From NCBI GenBank assembly GCA_045430305.1, contig JAILXW010000002.1, forward strand, positions 558,001 through 622,000: a stretch of 64,000 bases of DNA, given 5' to 3'. This DNA comes from Agarilytica sp045430305. GTDB lineage: Bacteria; Pseudomonadota; Gammaproteobacteria; Pseudomonadales; Cellvibrionaceae. Every line of letters starts with the position of its first letter. Positions within the stretch are counted from its first letter, which is position 1. Under the pieces are notes generated by a model. It made no database searches and had not been told where the DNA came from. It worked only from the letters and a program-made list of their open reading frames with translations. Of the stretch, positions 45,318 through 55,217 are shown one piece after another. Made by a program: the position numbers and the translations under genes.

Positions 45318-45839
45318 ATGTCGAATAAAGCTATCGATCACATATTAGAAGAACTGGAAGAGCAATATCACAGTATTCATGACCGTATTGTTAAAGTGAA
45401 AGACGACTATGTAAAGTCTCACGCCAAGGATCATGCTAACGCTCGCAAGAAAGTGGAGTCGGCCAAGAAGAAGTTAGATGCTGCAAAAGATCGTTTTACC
45501 AAGGCTTCTAAAAACGCCAAAGAAAAAGGCACCAAAACTGCCCACGTGCAAAAGGAAAAAGCAAAAGCCGCATTAGCCATGGTAAAAGAGGGGTTTGTTG
45601 AAGCAAAGGACATTATGCTCACAGCAGAAAGCAAACTTAATTCAGCCAAGCCAGTAGAGAAAAAGCTTGCTGCACGGGCCAAGGCACTTGCAGCCTTTGA
45701 GCGCGAATGGGCCAAAAAGGAAAAAGAAGAAGAGAAGAAGAAAGCCAAACGTGCTGCCGAGCGCAAAAAGAAAGCGGCGGCCAAGCGTAAAGCCTCTACT
45801 AAACCTGCGCCTCTTAAAGCGGCCCCCCGAGACAGCTAA
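45318..45839 (+). CDS. Lys/Ala-rich histone-like protein, AlgP-like
   Basis: A 173-residue highly basic protein from the ATG at 45318. Residues 1-125 are long charged helices likely to form a coiled coil (KKVESAKKKLDAAKDRF; VQKEKAKAALAMVKEGF). Residues 126-173 are a Lys/Ala/Arg tail (EEEKKKAKRAAERKKKAAAKRK) like the H1-type tails of AlgP and PhaF-type proteins of pseudomonads. By composition it could bind DNA; I see no specific motif. Confidence 0.7.
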   Translation: MSNKAIDHILEELEEQYHSIHDRIVKVKDDYVKSHAKDHANARKKVESAKKKLDAAKDRFTKASKNAKEKGTKTAHVQKEKAKAALAMVKEGFVEAKDIMLTAESKLNSAKPVEKKLAARAKALAAFEREWAKKEKEEEKKKAKRAAERKKKAAAKRKASTKPAPLKAAPRDS

Positions 45840-46095
45840 GCCGAATACCAAAACCACGACCTATTTGCGCCACTTGGTAAGCTGGGTGGCGCTGTTCAAA
45901 ATTCACCCAAAAAAGGGCGGCTTCTCTCAAAACTACGTTAAATGACGTAGAAGCAGTCGCCAAACTACGCATAGTCCTTCGCTAGACTCCTTCCCCATAA
46001 TAGCCCTGTAACGCAAAGCAATAGCCTGTGTGTGCAAAACTTTCGTTCTCAAGAACTTATCAACTCTAGTACTTAAAAACCAAGGGTCCATTTAT

Positions 46096-47379
46096 ATGAG
46101 ATTTTCTAAACTAATTTCGAGTGTTGCATTGGGAGTAAGTGTCTCGCTTGCGGCGGCTACATCTTACGCGGCAGACACCATTAAAGTAGGCGTTCTTCAT
46201 TCTCTTTCTGGAACGATGGCGATCAGTGAAACCACACTGAAAGACACTGTTTTGATGATGATCGAAGAGCAGAACAAAAAAGGCGGTTTGCTAGGCAAGA
46301 AGCTAGAGCCTGTTGTAGTAGATCCCGCATCAAACTGGCCGCTATTCGCAGAGAAAACTCGTGAACTTCTTACTAAAGAAAAAGTTGACGTGATTTTTGG
46401 TTGTTGGACTTCAGTATCTCGTAAGTCTGTTCTACCTGTAATCGAAGAGCTTAACGGTTTGCTTTTCTACCCAGTACAGTACGAAGGCGAAGAGTCTTCT
46501 AAAAACGTTTTTTACACTGGTGCTGCGCCTAACCAACAAGCGATTCCTGCGGTTGATTACTTGATGAATGATCTTGAAGTTAAGCGTTGGGTTCTAGCTG
46601 GTACAGACTACGTATACCCACGTACAACTAACAAAATTCTTGAAGCATACTTGAAAGCGAAAGGTGTTAAAGCAAAAGACATCATGATCAACTACACGCC
46701 TTTCGGTCATTCTGACTGGCAGTCAATTGTTTCTGACATTAAGAAGTTTGGTAGTGCGGGTAAGAAAACTGCGGTTGTTTCAACAATCAATGGTGATGCT
46801 AACGTTCCTTTTTATAAAGAGCTAGGTAACCAAGGTATTTCTGCAGAAGACATTCCTGTTGTTGCATTCTCTGTTGGTGAAGAAGAGCTTTCTGGTATCG
46901 ACACTAAGCCACTTGTTGGTCACCTTGCAGCTTGGAACTACTTCCAAAGTGTAGAAGCTGACGAAAACGAAGCGTTCATCAAAAGCTGGAAAAAATTCGC
47001 TGGTAAGAAGCGCGTAACAAATGACCCAATGGAAGCAACATACATTGGTTTCAAAATGTGGGCTAAAGCAGTAGAAAAAGCGAAAACGACTGATGTAGAT
47101 AAAGTAGAGCAAGCGATGATCGGAATTGAAGCGCCAAACTTAACTGGCGGCATGGCTAAAATGCACAAAAACCACCACTTGTCTAAGCCTGTACTTATCG
47201 GTGAAATTCAAGAAGATGGTCAATTCGAAGTTGTTTGGGGTACAGATGGTCTAGTACCTGGTGATGCATGGTCAGATTTCCTTCCAGAGTCTAAGCCATT
47301 AATCTCTGATTGGACTGCGCCTATCAAGTGCGGTAACTACAACACTAAAACTAAGAAGTGCTCAGGCCAAAATTACTAG
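46096..47379 (+). CDS. urtA: urea ABC transporter substrate-binding protein
   Basis: Periplasmic type I binding protein (427 residues from the ATG at 46096) with a signal peptide ending ATSYAA. Core features: IKVGVLHSLSGTMAISE at the mature N-terminus, FGCWTSVSRKSVLPVIEELNGLLFYPVQYEGEE (a stretch typical of UrtA rather than amino-acid binders), and IEAPNLTGGMAKMHKNHHLSKPV near the end. It captures urea and hands it to UrtBC. Codon use is visibly biased (many GCT, GTT, AAC), as expected for an abundant protein. A terminator-like hairpin follows. Confidence 0.96.
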   Translation: MRFSKLISSVALGVSVSLAAATSYAADTIKVGVLHSLSGTMAISETTLKDTVLMMIEEQNKKGGLLGKKLEPVVVDPASNWPLFAEKTRELLTKEKVDVIFGCWTSVSRKSVLPVIEELNGLLFYPVQYEGEESSKNVFYTGAAPNQQAIPAVDYLMNDLEVKRWVLAGTDYVYPRTTNKILEAYLKAKGVKAKDIMINYTPFGHSDWQSIVSDIKKFGSAGKKTAVVSTINGDANVPFYKELGNQGISAEDIPVVAFSVGEEELSGIDTKPLVGHLAAWNYFQSVEADENEAFIKSWKKFAGKKRVTNDPMEATYIGFKMWAKAVEKAKTTDVDKVEQAMIGIEAPNLTGGMAKMHKNHHLSKPVLIGEIQEDGQFEVVWGTDGLVPGDAWSDFLPESKPLISDWTAPIKCGNYNTKTKKCSGQNY

Positions 47380-47404
47380 AAAGAAGCCTGATACTGGAGG
47401 AAAC

Positions 47405-47432
47405 AGGCCCGTTTCGGCGGGCCTTTTTTTTT
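47405..47432 (+). terminator. terminator/attenuator between urtA and urtB
   Basis: Stem AGGCCCG (47405-47411) / CGGGCCT (47418-47424), loop TTTCGG, followed by nine T. It lies 26 bp past urtA and 41 bp before urtB. It would let urtA be made in excess of the membrane and ATPase subunits. Confidence 0.9.
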
Positions 47433-47472
47433 GCATTAAATCCAACTCTCTTTAGATAAGACTGGAGGAAGA

Positions 47473-49140
47473 GTGAAGCAATTCATACTAACGTTCATGC
47501 TGATACTTTGCTCAGTTTCGATTTCGCCTGTAATGGCGCAAGACGAAATTGTTAAGGAAAGTCTTAGCGCTGAAACACATTCAGAATCTGAGATTGAGTT
47601 GCTATTGCAAACACTTGCAAAAGCGAAACTCTCAAAGTCGCGAAAAATTGTTGAAGAGATTGAGGCGGTGGGCGGAAAACCCATGCTGGTTCTGTTTGAA
47701 ACAATGCTAGAGGGTAAGCTTTATTATATAAAAGATAGCCTACGGGTTATTTCTTACAAAAAAAACTCACAAGGTGAAAAAGAGGGTGCCGATATACTCA
47801 CTGGTGAGTCATACGGCATGCTAGCCAAAAAACAAGTTAAAAAGATACGCGTTAACAATCAGCTTAGAAAGTTGCTAAAAAATGCTATTGCAAGAAACAA
47901 ACTGCGTTACGGAAGTGATGAAGAAAAAATTACAGCAGCAAATAAGCTGCTAGAAAAAGTAGATGAGCAGAACGTGACTGCGCTTCGAAATGCCTTAGAA
48001 GGCGAGAAAAACAAAAAAGTGGCAAATGCCATCAATATCGCACTTGCGCTGTCTAACCTAAAAACCTCAGATGATCGCGAGGTGCGTTTGGCCGCATTAT
48101 CGCTGTTGGGTGGTAATCTAGAAAGCACGGTGCGCAATGAGATTACCTATCTAGCTGGTACAGATGCCGATGGCGAATTCAATGAGCCTGATCGGGTCAT
48201 TAGAAAAGCCGCACAAAAAGAATTAAAGCTTATTGAAGGAAAAATTAATTTTTATGGCTTTGTAGAAAACCTATTTTTTGGCCTAAGTGCCGGTTCCGTT
48301 CTTTTGCTGGCGGCGATTGGCTTGGCGATTACCTTCGGCGTAATGGGCGTGATTAATATGGCCCATGGCGAAATGATAATGCTGGGCGCCTACACCACAT
48401 ACGTTATTCAGTTGATTATGCCCAACCTTATTGAGTATTCCATTATTGTGGCGATTCCTGCGGCTTTTATTGTGTCTGGCCTTGTGGGAATGCTCATCGA
48501 ATACCTGGTGATTCGTCGTTTACACGGCCGACCTCTTGAAACACTTTTGGCTACATTTGGTATCAGTTTGATCTTGATGCAAACGGTGAGAACTATTTTC
48601 TCGCCACTGAATGTGCCTGTATCGACGCCCGAGTGGATGAGTGGGCTTTGGGAAATAAACCCAATTTTAGCGCTTACATATAACCGTGTTTATATTTTGA
48701 TATTCTCTCTAATTGTGTTCTTTGCACTCATGTTTATTCTAAACAGAACCTCTTTGGGGCTAAGAGTTCGCGCGGTGTCTCAAAATAGAGCAATGGCAAA
48801 ATCACTTGGTGTTAAAACCGAGTGGGTAGATTCTATGACGTTTGGTTTGGGGTCAGGTATCGCAGGCGTCGCGGGCGTCGCGCTGAGTCAAATCACTAAT
48901 GTCGGGCCGAACTTGGGGCAAGCTTATATTATCGACTCGTTTATGGTTGTTGTGTTTGGTGGGGTCGGCAATATTCTAGGTACGCTCTTTGGTGGGTTTT
49001 CTCTTGGTATCGCAAATAAATTTTTAGAGCCCGCCACAGGCGCAGTGCTCGCCAAAATCTTGGTGCTGGTATTTATCATCCTCTTTATTCAGAGGAAACC
49101 TAAAGGCCTGTTCCCACAAAAAGGGAGGGCTGCAGAATGA
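47473..49140 (+). CDS. urtB: urea ABC transporter permease UrtB
   Basis: A 555-residue permease read from a GTG with a GGAGGAAG ribosome site. It has a signal peptide (to about residue 23), an exported helical N-terminal region of about 230 residues characteristic of proteobacterial UrtB, and then a LivH-like membrane domain with about eight spans (FGLSAGSVLLLAAIGLAITFGVMGVINMAHGEMIM...). The EAA-like loop SLGVKTEWVDSMTFGLGSGIAGVAG is present. It overlaps urtC by ATGA. Confidence 0.95.
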   Translation: MKQFILTFMLILCSVSISPVMAQDEIVKESLSAETHSESEIELLLQTLAKAKLSKSRKIVEEIEAVGGKPMLVLFETMLEGKLYYIKDSLRVISYKKNSQGEKEGADILTGESYGMLAKKQVKKIRVNNQLRKLLKNAIARNKLRYGSDEEKITAANKLLEKVDEQNVTALRNALEGEKNKKVANAINIALALSNLKTSDDREVRLAALSLLGGNLESTVRNEITYLAGTDADGEFNEPDRVIRKAAQKELKLIEGKINFYGFVENLFFGLSAGSVLLLAAIGLAITFGVMGVINMAHGEMIMLGAYTTYVIQLIMPNLIEYSIIVAIPAAFIVSGLVGMLIEYLVIRRLHGRPLETLLATFGISLILMQTVRTIFSPLNVPVSTPEWMSGLWEINPILALTYNRVYILIFSLIVFFALMFILNRTSLGLRVRAVSQNRAMAKSLGVKTEWVDSMTFGLGSGIAGVAGVALSQITNVGPNLGQAYIIDSFMVVVFGGVGNILGTLFGGFSLGIANKFLEPATGAVLAKILVLVFIILFIQRKPKGLFPQKGRAAE

Positions 49141-50270
49141 TAAAGCGCGATTCATTACTTCAAACCAAGGCTTATCAAAACTTTTTGGTGATTTTGGCGG
49201 TAGCCACGGTTTTTTGCTCATTCTGTAATTTAGTTATTCCAGAGGGTTCGCTGTTTCACGTTAGTACTTACTCGATTACGTTACTTGGTAAATATTTATG
49301 TTACGCCTTGCTGGCATTAGCGGTAGATGTGATCTGGGGTTACTGTGGCATTCTGAGCCTGGGGCACGGCGCCTTCTTTGCTCTTGGTGGTTACGCCATG
49401 GGTATGTACCTGATGCGACAAATTGGTGACCGAGGCGTTTACGGAAACCCATTGCTTCCTGACTTTATGGTGTTCTTGAGCTGGGATACCTTGCCTTGGT
49501 ATTGGTTTGGTATGGATATTTTCCCCTTCGCCATGTTGATGGCACTGTTTGTTCCCGGGGTGCTGGCTTTTATTTTTGGTTATTTGGCTTTCCGGTCAAG
49601 AGTGACGGGCGTTTATCTCTCTATCATGACACAGGCGCTTACCTACGCGCTTATGTTGGCCTTCTTCAGAAATGAAATGGGTTTTGGTGGTAATAACGGG
49701 CTCACTGACTTTAAAGACATTCTTGGCTTCGACTTGCAAAGCGACAGCACTCGCGTTGTTTTGTTTGCTTTAAGCGCTGGGTTTCTCGGTTTGGCTTATA
49801 TCGTGAGTCACTACATCATGCAGTCGCGTTTCGGAAAAATTGTGGTTTCTGTAAGAGATGCAGAAAATCGCACGCGATTTATTGGTTATAAAACGGAACG
49901 CTACAAAGTGTGGTTGTTTGTTTACTCTGCAATATTGGCGGCCATTGCCGGTGCGCTCTATGTTCCGCAGGTGGGTATTATTAACCCTGGTGAGTTTTCG
50001 CCGCTTAACTCCATCGAGGTTGTTGTTTGGGTCGCTGTTGGCGGCCGCGGAACTTTATATGGTGCGATCATCGGTGCGATTTTGGTGAACTATGCCAAAA
50101 CGAAGTTTACGGCTTGGTTTCCTGAGGTATGGCTATTCGCCTTGGGTGCGCTTTTTGTTTGGGTGACTGTGTTTTTCCCTAAAGGTATCGCCGGAGTCTT
50201 AGAAACGCTTCCTGACAGATTAAAAAAGAAAGATAAAACGGAAGCGAATACAGCGGAGGCCAACGCATGA
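49137..50270 (+). CDS. urtC: urea ABC transporter permease UrtC
   Basis: A 377-residue LivM-like permease with about nine predicted spans. Family segments: DVIWGYCGILSLGHGAFFALGGYAMGMYLMRQ, GFGGNNGLTDF, and the ATPase-coupling loop around RDAENRTRFIGYKTERYKVWLFVYSA. The C-terminus is a short charged tail. Four-base overlaps with urtB and urtD indicate tight translational coupling. Confidence 0.95.
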   Translation: MIKRDSLLQTKAYQNFLVILAVATVFCSFCNLVIPEGSLFHVSTYSITLLGKYLCYALLALAVDVIWGYCGILSLGHGAFFALGGYAMGMYLMRQIGDRGVYGNPLLPDFMVFLSWDTLPWYWFGMDIFPFAMLMALFVPGVLAFIFGYLAFRSRVTGVYLSIMTQALTYALMLAFFRNEMGFGGNNGLTDFKDILGFDLQSDSTRVVLFALSAGFLGLAYIVSHYIMQSRFGKIVVSVRDAENRTRFIGYKTERYKVWLFVYSAILAAIAGALYVPQVGIINPGEFSPLNSIEVVVWVAVGGRGTLYGAIIGAILVNYAKTKFTAWFPEVWLFALGALFVWVTVFFPKGIAGVLETLPDRLKKKDKTEANTAEANA

Positions 50271-51100
50271 CTACCATAGATGATGTAAGAGGTGTAATGC
50301 GCCGCGACCAGGTTTGGCCTTTTCTCATGCCTAAAGGGGCTACGGTCGATGTGCGTAAAGATATTCTTCTTTATGTAGAGGGTTTAACTGTTGCTTTTGA
50401 CGGTTTTAAAGCCTTAAACGATTTGAACTTATACATTAATGATGGTGAGCTTCGCTGTTTAATCGGTGCAAATGGTGCAGGTAAAACGACCTTGATGGAT
50501 GTGATTACCGGTAAAACTCAATGCGATTCTGGTTCAGTATATTTTGGTCAAACGATAGACTTGTTAGAAAAGAAAGAACCAGAAATTGTTGAGCTGGGTA
50601 TTGGGCGTAAATTTCAAAAGCCCACGGTGTTTGAGTATCACACTGTGTACGATAACCTCGGCATATCGATCAAAGACGATAAAGGCGTATGGTATTCCTT
50701 GGTCGCAAAGTTAAATGCACAACAAAAAGACCGCATCGATGAAGTGTTGGAAATTATTGGTCTCAAAGGACAGCGTAATTTGTTAGCTGGCGCATTGTCG
50801 CACGGGCAAAAACAGTGGTTAGAAATTGGTATGTTACTCGTTTCTAACCCCCGTTTGTTGTTGGTTGATGAGCCTGTTGCCGGTATGACAGCAGATGAAA
50901 CAGAGCGAACAGCAGAATTGTTAACAAGCTTGGCGGGTGACCACACGGTTATTGTGGTTGAGCACGATATGGAGTTTGTTCGTAGTATTGCCCGTACGGT
51001 AACAGTATTACACCAAGGTTCTGTACTTGCAGAAGGCACGATGGACGAAGTACAAAATAACCCCGACGTTATTGAAGTATATTTGGGGGATGAAGCATGA
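50267..51100 (+). CDS. urtD: urea ABC transporter ATPase UrtD
   Basis: A 277-residue LivG-like ATPase. Walker A GANGAGKTTLMD (residues about 67-78), the signature motif as LSHGQKQWLEIGMLL, Walker B LLLVDEPVAGM and the switch His in VIVVEHDMEF are all present. The first 30 residues before the ABC fold are typical of UrtD. It energises urea import with UrtE. Confidence 0.95.
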   Translation: MTTIDDVRGVMRRDQVWPFLMPKGATVDVRKDILLYVEGLTVAFDGFKALNDLNLYINDGELRCLIGANGAGKTTLMDVITGKTQCDSGSVYFGQTIDLLEKKEPEIVELGIGRKFQKPTVFEYHTVYDNLGISIKDDKGVWYSLVAKLNAQQKDRIDEVLEIIGLKGQRNLLAGALSHGQKQWLEIGMLLVSNPRLLLVDEPVAGMTADETERTAELLTSLAGDHTVIVVEHDMEFVRSIARTVTVLHQGSVLAEGTMDEVQNNPDVIEVYLGDEA

Positions 51101-51792
51101 TCAGTATCAAAAACCTCAACCAAAGTTACGGCAGCTCGCAAATCTTATGGGATGTGAACCTTGAGATTGAACAGGGCGCATGTATTTGTTTGATGGGGCG
51201 TAACGGTGTAGGCAAAACGACTTTTCTTAAAAGTTTAATGGGCTTATTGCCAACCAATTCTGGCGAAATGATTTTTGAACAAACGCCGTTGCATAAAAAA
51301 TCGGTCGAAACGCGTGCTTATATGGGCATTGGCTATGTACCGCAAGGGCGCGATATCTTTCCGCTGCTTACCGTTGAAGAGAATTTGCGCGTTGGTCTAG
51401 CTGGCCGTCGAGATGGCGTGAAAGAAATCCCTGAAAAAGTCTATGAGTTATTTCCTGTGCTCAAAGAAATGTTGGGGCGTCGTGGTGGCGATTTGTCCGG
51501 TGGGCAGCAACAGCAGTTGGCGATAGGTAGAGCCTTGGTGACAGACCCAAAAGTACTGATATTGGATGAGCCGAACGAAGGTATTCAGCCGAATATCGTC
51601 AAACAAATTGGTGATGTGATTATTAAATTAAACCAAGAAGACGGTTTGACGGTGATCCTGGTGGAGCAAAAGTTAGGCTTCGCGAAAAAGGTGGGCGAGT
51701 ACTTTTATCTTATGGAAAAGGGGCGTATTGTAGCCAGCGACAAAATGAAAAATCTCAGCGAAGATCTAATTAAGCAGCACTTGGCAGTCTAA
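51097..51792 (+). CDS. urtE: urea ABC transporter ATPase UrtE
   Basis: A 231-residue LivF-like ATPase with Walker A GRNGVGKTTFLKS, signature LSGGQQQQLAIGRAL, Walker B VLILDEPNEGIQPN and VILVEQKLGF. The EGIQPNIV segment is characteristic of UrtE. Its start overlaps the urtD stop. The ureD gene begins 54 bp further on, so uptake and hydrolysis genes are consecutive. Confidence 0.95.
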   Translation: MISIKNLNQSYGSSQILWDVNLEIEQGACICLMGRNGVGKTTFLKSLMGLLPTNSGEMIFEQTPLHKKSVETRAYMGIGYVPQGRDIFPLLTVEENLRVGLAGRRDGVKEIPEKVYELFPVLKEMLGRRGGDLSGGQQQQLAIGRALVTDPKVLILDEPNEGIQPNIVKQIGDVIIKLNQEDGLTVILVEQKLGFAKKVGEYFYLMEKGRIVASDKMKNLSEDLIKQHLAV

Positions 51793-51846
51793 TACCTTGC
51801 GTTACTTTGAGTCTTCGATGGCAGGCCTTCAATCCAGAAATAATAA

Positions 51847-52776
51847 ATGAACACATTTTCACCACAAGTTGTTGAAAATATTGATTCGCACGACGCTTTG
51901 TCAAAAGCGTCGCGCTGGGATGCGTATTTAGATATCAAGCTCGAGCACGCGGCTTCACCAGAAACAACTGGAGGCCGTACTCGCATGGCGCATTGCCGTC
52001 ATCAAGGGCCGCTCTATGTTCAACGGCCCTTTTTTCCTGAAGGCAATAAACGCCCCCACATTTATTTACTTCATCCACCCGGAGGTGTTGTTTCAGGCGA
52101 TTGCTTGAAGATCAAAATTGCCGTCGAAAGCAATTGTGCCGGTTTGTTTACCACGCCTGGCGCTGGTCGTATGTATCGCGCGCGCGCAGACAAAACCCTG
52201 CAGGGGCAGCATGTAGAATTGCATGTTGGTGAAAACTCATCACTTGAGTGGTTTCCTCTAGAAAACATTATTTACCCTGGTGCATACGCAAAGCTCACAA
52301 ACGCGGTACATATGAAAAGTTCGAGTCGCCTCTTCTTTTGGGATGTGAGTTCGTTTGGTTTGCCGGCACAGAACGAAATGTTTGAAGAAGGCCGGGTTGT
52401 ACAAGACCTACGCATCTTTGTGGATGGTAAGCCCCGAATTATCGAGCGCCTTAAACTGGACGATAAAAATGATTGTCGATTGGCCTCGGCTGGGCTGCGA
52501 GCCAAACCGATCGCTGCTAATTTCATTGCGGGTCCATTTTTGGATCAAGACCTAAATGCCGAATCCTTAGAAACGCTTCGAGAGCTGGCAAGTGCACCAT
52601 GCTTTCGTGATAAGCATCGCTTGGTGGGTGTTTCAATGGTGCATGATTTTCTGGTTGCGCGTTATTTGGGGCACTGCTCAGAATCTGCGAAAAAATTATT
52701 TACCGAGTTTTGGCAAGTGCTTCGGCCAGAGCTGATGGGGCAGCAAGCATGTTTGCCGCGCATCTGGTCTACTTAA
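51847..52776 (+). CDS. ureD: urease accessory protein UreD
   Basis: A 309-residue accessory protein that forms the UreDFG complex on apo-urease for nickel delivery. Family segments: RTRMAHCRHQGPLYVQRPFFPEG, HIYLLHPPGGVVSGDCLKI, TTPGAGRMYRAR, and EWFPLENIIYPGA. It is the first gene of the urease block, in the common order ureDABC. The ATG has only a weak ribosome site. Confidence 0.96.
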   Translation: MNTFSPQVVENIDSHDALSKASRWDAYLDIKLEHAASPETTGGRTRMAHCRHQGPLYVQRPFFPEGNKRPHIYLLHPPGGVVSGDCLKIKIAVESNCAGLFTTPGAGRMYRARADKTLQGQHVELHVGENSSLEWFPLENIIYPGAYAKLTNAVHMKSSSRLFFWDVSSFGLPAQNEMFEEGRVVQDLRIFVDGKPRIIERLKLDDKNDCRLASAGLRAKPIAANFIAGPFLDQDLNAESLETLRELASAPCFRDKHRLVGVSMVHDFLVARYLGHCSESAKKLFTEFWQVLRPELMGQQACLPRIWST

Positions 52777-52823
52777 CGTTTTTGTATTAAATAGATAGCT
52801 TGAAATAGAAAAAGAGCGTCGTT

Positions 52824-53126
52824 ATGGAACTATTACCTAGAGAAAAAGATAAACTCCTCGTATTTACTGCAGCTTTAATGGCCGAGCGCCGTTTAGCCCG
52901 AGGGTTAAAATTAAATTACCCTGAAGCAGTTGCACTGATCACCATGGAAATTATGGAAGGTGCGCGCGATGGAAAAACCGTTGCTGAATTAATGAGTTAC
53001 GGCAGAGAGATTCTTTCCGCCGACCAAGTGATGGATGGTGTTACTTCGCTAATTCATGAAGTTCAAGTGGAAGCGACATTTCCGGATGGTACAAAACTTG
53101 TCACTGTTCACAGCCCCATAAATTAG
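52824..53126 (+). CDS. ureA: urease gamma subunit
   Basis: A 100-residue structural subunit with the family start MELLPREKDKLLVFTAALMAERR and GLKLNYPEAVALI, EIMEGARDGKTV and VQVEATFPDGTKLVTVH. Separate gamma, beta and alpha genes are the usual three-subunit bacterial form. Cytoplasmic, part of (UreABC)3. Confidence 0.98.
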   Translation: MELLPREKDKLLVFTAALMAERRLARGLKLNYPEAVALITMEIMEGARDGKTVAELMSYGREILSADQVMDGVTSLIHEVQVEATFPDGTKLVTVHSPIN

Positions 53127-53152
53127 AAAGATTATCTGAGAAGGGTACTTCA

Positions 53153-53458
53153 ATGATTCCTGGTGAAATGAAAGTCGCGCAAGGTTCTATTACCTTAAAC
53201 GAAGGTCGTAAGGTTGTTCAGGTGCATGTCGAAAATAAGGGTGATCGCCCAATACAAGTGGGGTCGCATTATCATTTTTATGAAACGAACCCCGCGCTTA
53301 GTTTTGATCGTGAAGCTACAAAAGGCATGCATCTAAATATTGCATCCGGTACCGCGGTACGTTTTGAACCCGGTCAGGGGAGAGAAGTAGAACTTGTTGA
53401 ATATGCTGGAGATCGTGTGGTTTACGGCTTTCGTGGCGAAGTAATGGGCGCGCTTTAA
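53153..53458 (+). CDS. ureB: urease beta subunit
   Basis: A 101-residue subunit beginning MIPGEMKVAQGSITLNEGR, with VGSHYHFYETN and IASGTAVRFEPGQ, all standard for UreB. It lies 26 bp after ureA and 25 bp before ureC. Confidence 0.98.
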   Translation: MIPGEMKVAQGSITLNEGRKVVQVHVENKGDRPIQVGSHYHFYETNPALSFDREATKGMHLNIASGTAVRFEPGQGREVELVEYAGDRVVYGFRGEVMGAL

Positions 53459-53483
53459 TTCGCGCATAGCGAGAGGAATTGAT

Positions 53484-55199
53484 ATGAGTACAAGTAAAAC
53501 AACGATCGATCGCGAAGCCTATGCACAAATGTTTGGCCCCACTACTGGTGACAAGCTGCGTTTGGCCGATACTGAATTGTGGATCGAAATTGAAAAAGAT
53601 CACACGGTTTACGGCGACGAAGTAAAGTTTGGTGGCGGTAAAGTTATTCGCGACGGTATGGGGCAATGTCAATTAGGTAGTGCGGATTGCGTTGATACGG
53701 TAATCACTAACGCAGTTATCATTGATCATTGGGGTATCGTAAAAGCCGACGTAGGCATAAAAGAAGGCCGTATTGCAGCCATTGGCAAAGCGGGTAACCC
53801 AGATGTGCAAGAAGGCGTGGATATAAACGTTGGCCCCGGTACAGAAGTGATTGCCGGTGAAGGGTCCATCCTAACTGCCGGTGGTATCGACGCTCACATT
53901 CATTTTATTTGCCCACAACAAATTGAAGAAGCGTTAATGTCTGGTGTGACTACCATGATTGGTGGTGGTACTGGCCCAGCAACGGGCACCAATGCAACAA
54001 CCTGTACACCAGGGCCGTGGAATATTGGCAAAATGTTGCAAGCAACCGATAACCTGCCAATGAACTTGGGCTTTTTAGGAAAAGGTAACGCAAGCTTACC
54101 GCTTTCACTTGAAGAGCAATTAAACGCGGGTGCATGTGGTTTAAAACTTCACGAAGATTGGGGCACGACACCTGCCTCCATAGATAACTGTTTAAGCGTT
54201 GCCGATAATTTTGATGTGCAGGTTGCCATTCATACCGATACGCTAAACGAGTCGGGTTTTGTGGATGATACGTTAAAAGCTTTTGCCGGTCGTACTATTC
54301 ATACCTATCACACCGAAGGTGCTGGTGGTGGTCATGCACCTGATATTATTCGCGCCTGTGCCGAGCAAAATGTATTGCCTTCATCTACCAACCCTACGCG
54401 CCCCTATACGCGTAATACAGTAGATGAGCATTTGGATATGTTGATGGTATGCCACCACCTCGACCCCAATATTCCGGAAGACGTCGCCTTTGCTGATTCA
54501 CGTATTCGAAAAGAAACGATTGCAGCAGAAGATATTTTTCACGACCTTGGTGCTTTCAGTATGATCGCCTCTGATTCACAAGCCATGGGTCGTGTGGGTG
54601 AGGTAGTGACTCGTACATGGCAAACAGCGCACAAAATGAAAGTGCAGCGTGGTGCTTTAAGCGAAGAACAAAGCGATGCAGATAACTTTCGGGTAAAACG
54701 CTACATCGCGAAATACACCATTAACCCCGCAATTGCGCATGGTGTTGCTCATGAAGTTGGCTCAATTGAGGTTGGTAAACTCGCCGACCTTGTTTTGTGG
54801 AAACCAGCATTCTTTGGCATTAAGCCATCCATGATTTTAAAGGGTGGTTTCATTGCAGCCGCGCCAATGGGCGATCCAAACGCTTCGATTCCAACACCGC
54901 AACCTGTTCATTACCGTAAAATGTTTGGCGGCTTTGGCTCTGCGCCATCGCAAACGTGTTTAACGTTTACTTCTAGCGCGGCGCTCAAAGCGGGTTTTGT
55001 TGACAGCTTGAATTTACAGCGTCAGTTAGTGGCTTGTAAAAATACGCGTTCTATTCAGAAGAAAGATATGTTGCTGAATACTTGGTGCCCTAACATCGAA
55101 GTTGATCCGCAAACATACGAAGTACGCGCTGATGGTAAGCTGCTAACCTGTGAGCCAGCAGAAGTACTACCGTTAGCACAACTTTATTCATTATTTTAA
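53484..55199 (+). CDS. ureC: urease alpha (catalytic) subunit
   Basis: A 571-residue amidohydrolase that hydrolyses urea to ammonia and carbamate. All nickel ligands are present: H138 and H140 in DAHIH, the lysine to be carbamylated K221 (GLKLHED), H250 (VAIHTD), H276 (TYHTEGAGGGHAPD) and D364 (SDSQAMGR). H324 in MVCHHLDP corresponds to the mobile-flap His. The numbering is offset by +4 from the Klebsiella enzyme. Fully intact; a GAGAGGAATT ribosome site precedes the ATG. Confidence 0.99.
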   Translation: MSTSKTTIDREAYAQMFGPTTGDKLRLADTELWIEIEKDHTVYGDEVKFGGGKVIRDGMGQCQLGSADCVDTVITNAVIIDHWGIVKADVGIKEGRIAAIGKAGNPDVQEGVDINVGPGTEVIAGEGSILTAGGIDAHIHFICPQQIEEALMSGVTTMIGGGTGPATGTNATTCTPGPWNIGKMLQATDNLPMNLGFLGKGNASLPLSLEEQLNAGACGLKLHEDWGTTPASIDNCLSVADNFDVQVAIHTDTLNESGFVDDTLKAFAGRTIHTYHTEGAGGGHAPDIIRACAEQNVLPSSTNPTRPYTRNTVDEHLDMLMVCHHLDPNIPEDVAFADSRIRKETIAAEDIFHDLGAFSMIASDSQAMGRVGEVVTRTWQTAHKMKVQRGALSEEQSDADNFRVKRYIAKYTINPAIAHGVAHEVGSIEVGKLADLVLWKPAFFGIKPSMILKGGFIAAAPMGDPNASIPTPQPVHYRKMFGGFGSAPSQTCLTFTSSAALKAGFVDSLNLQRQLVACKNTRSIQKKDMLLNTWCPNIEVDPQTYEVRADGKLLTCEPAEVLPLAQLYSLF

Positions 55200-55217
55200 T
55201 TGTTAGTAAAAGCCAGT

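Noticed and set aside
45848..45905. Possible NtrC or sigma-54 site upstream of urtA
   Set aside because: TGCGCCACTTGGTAAG and GGTGGCGCTGTTC are only partial matches with wrong spacing.
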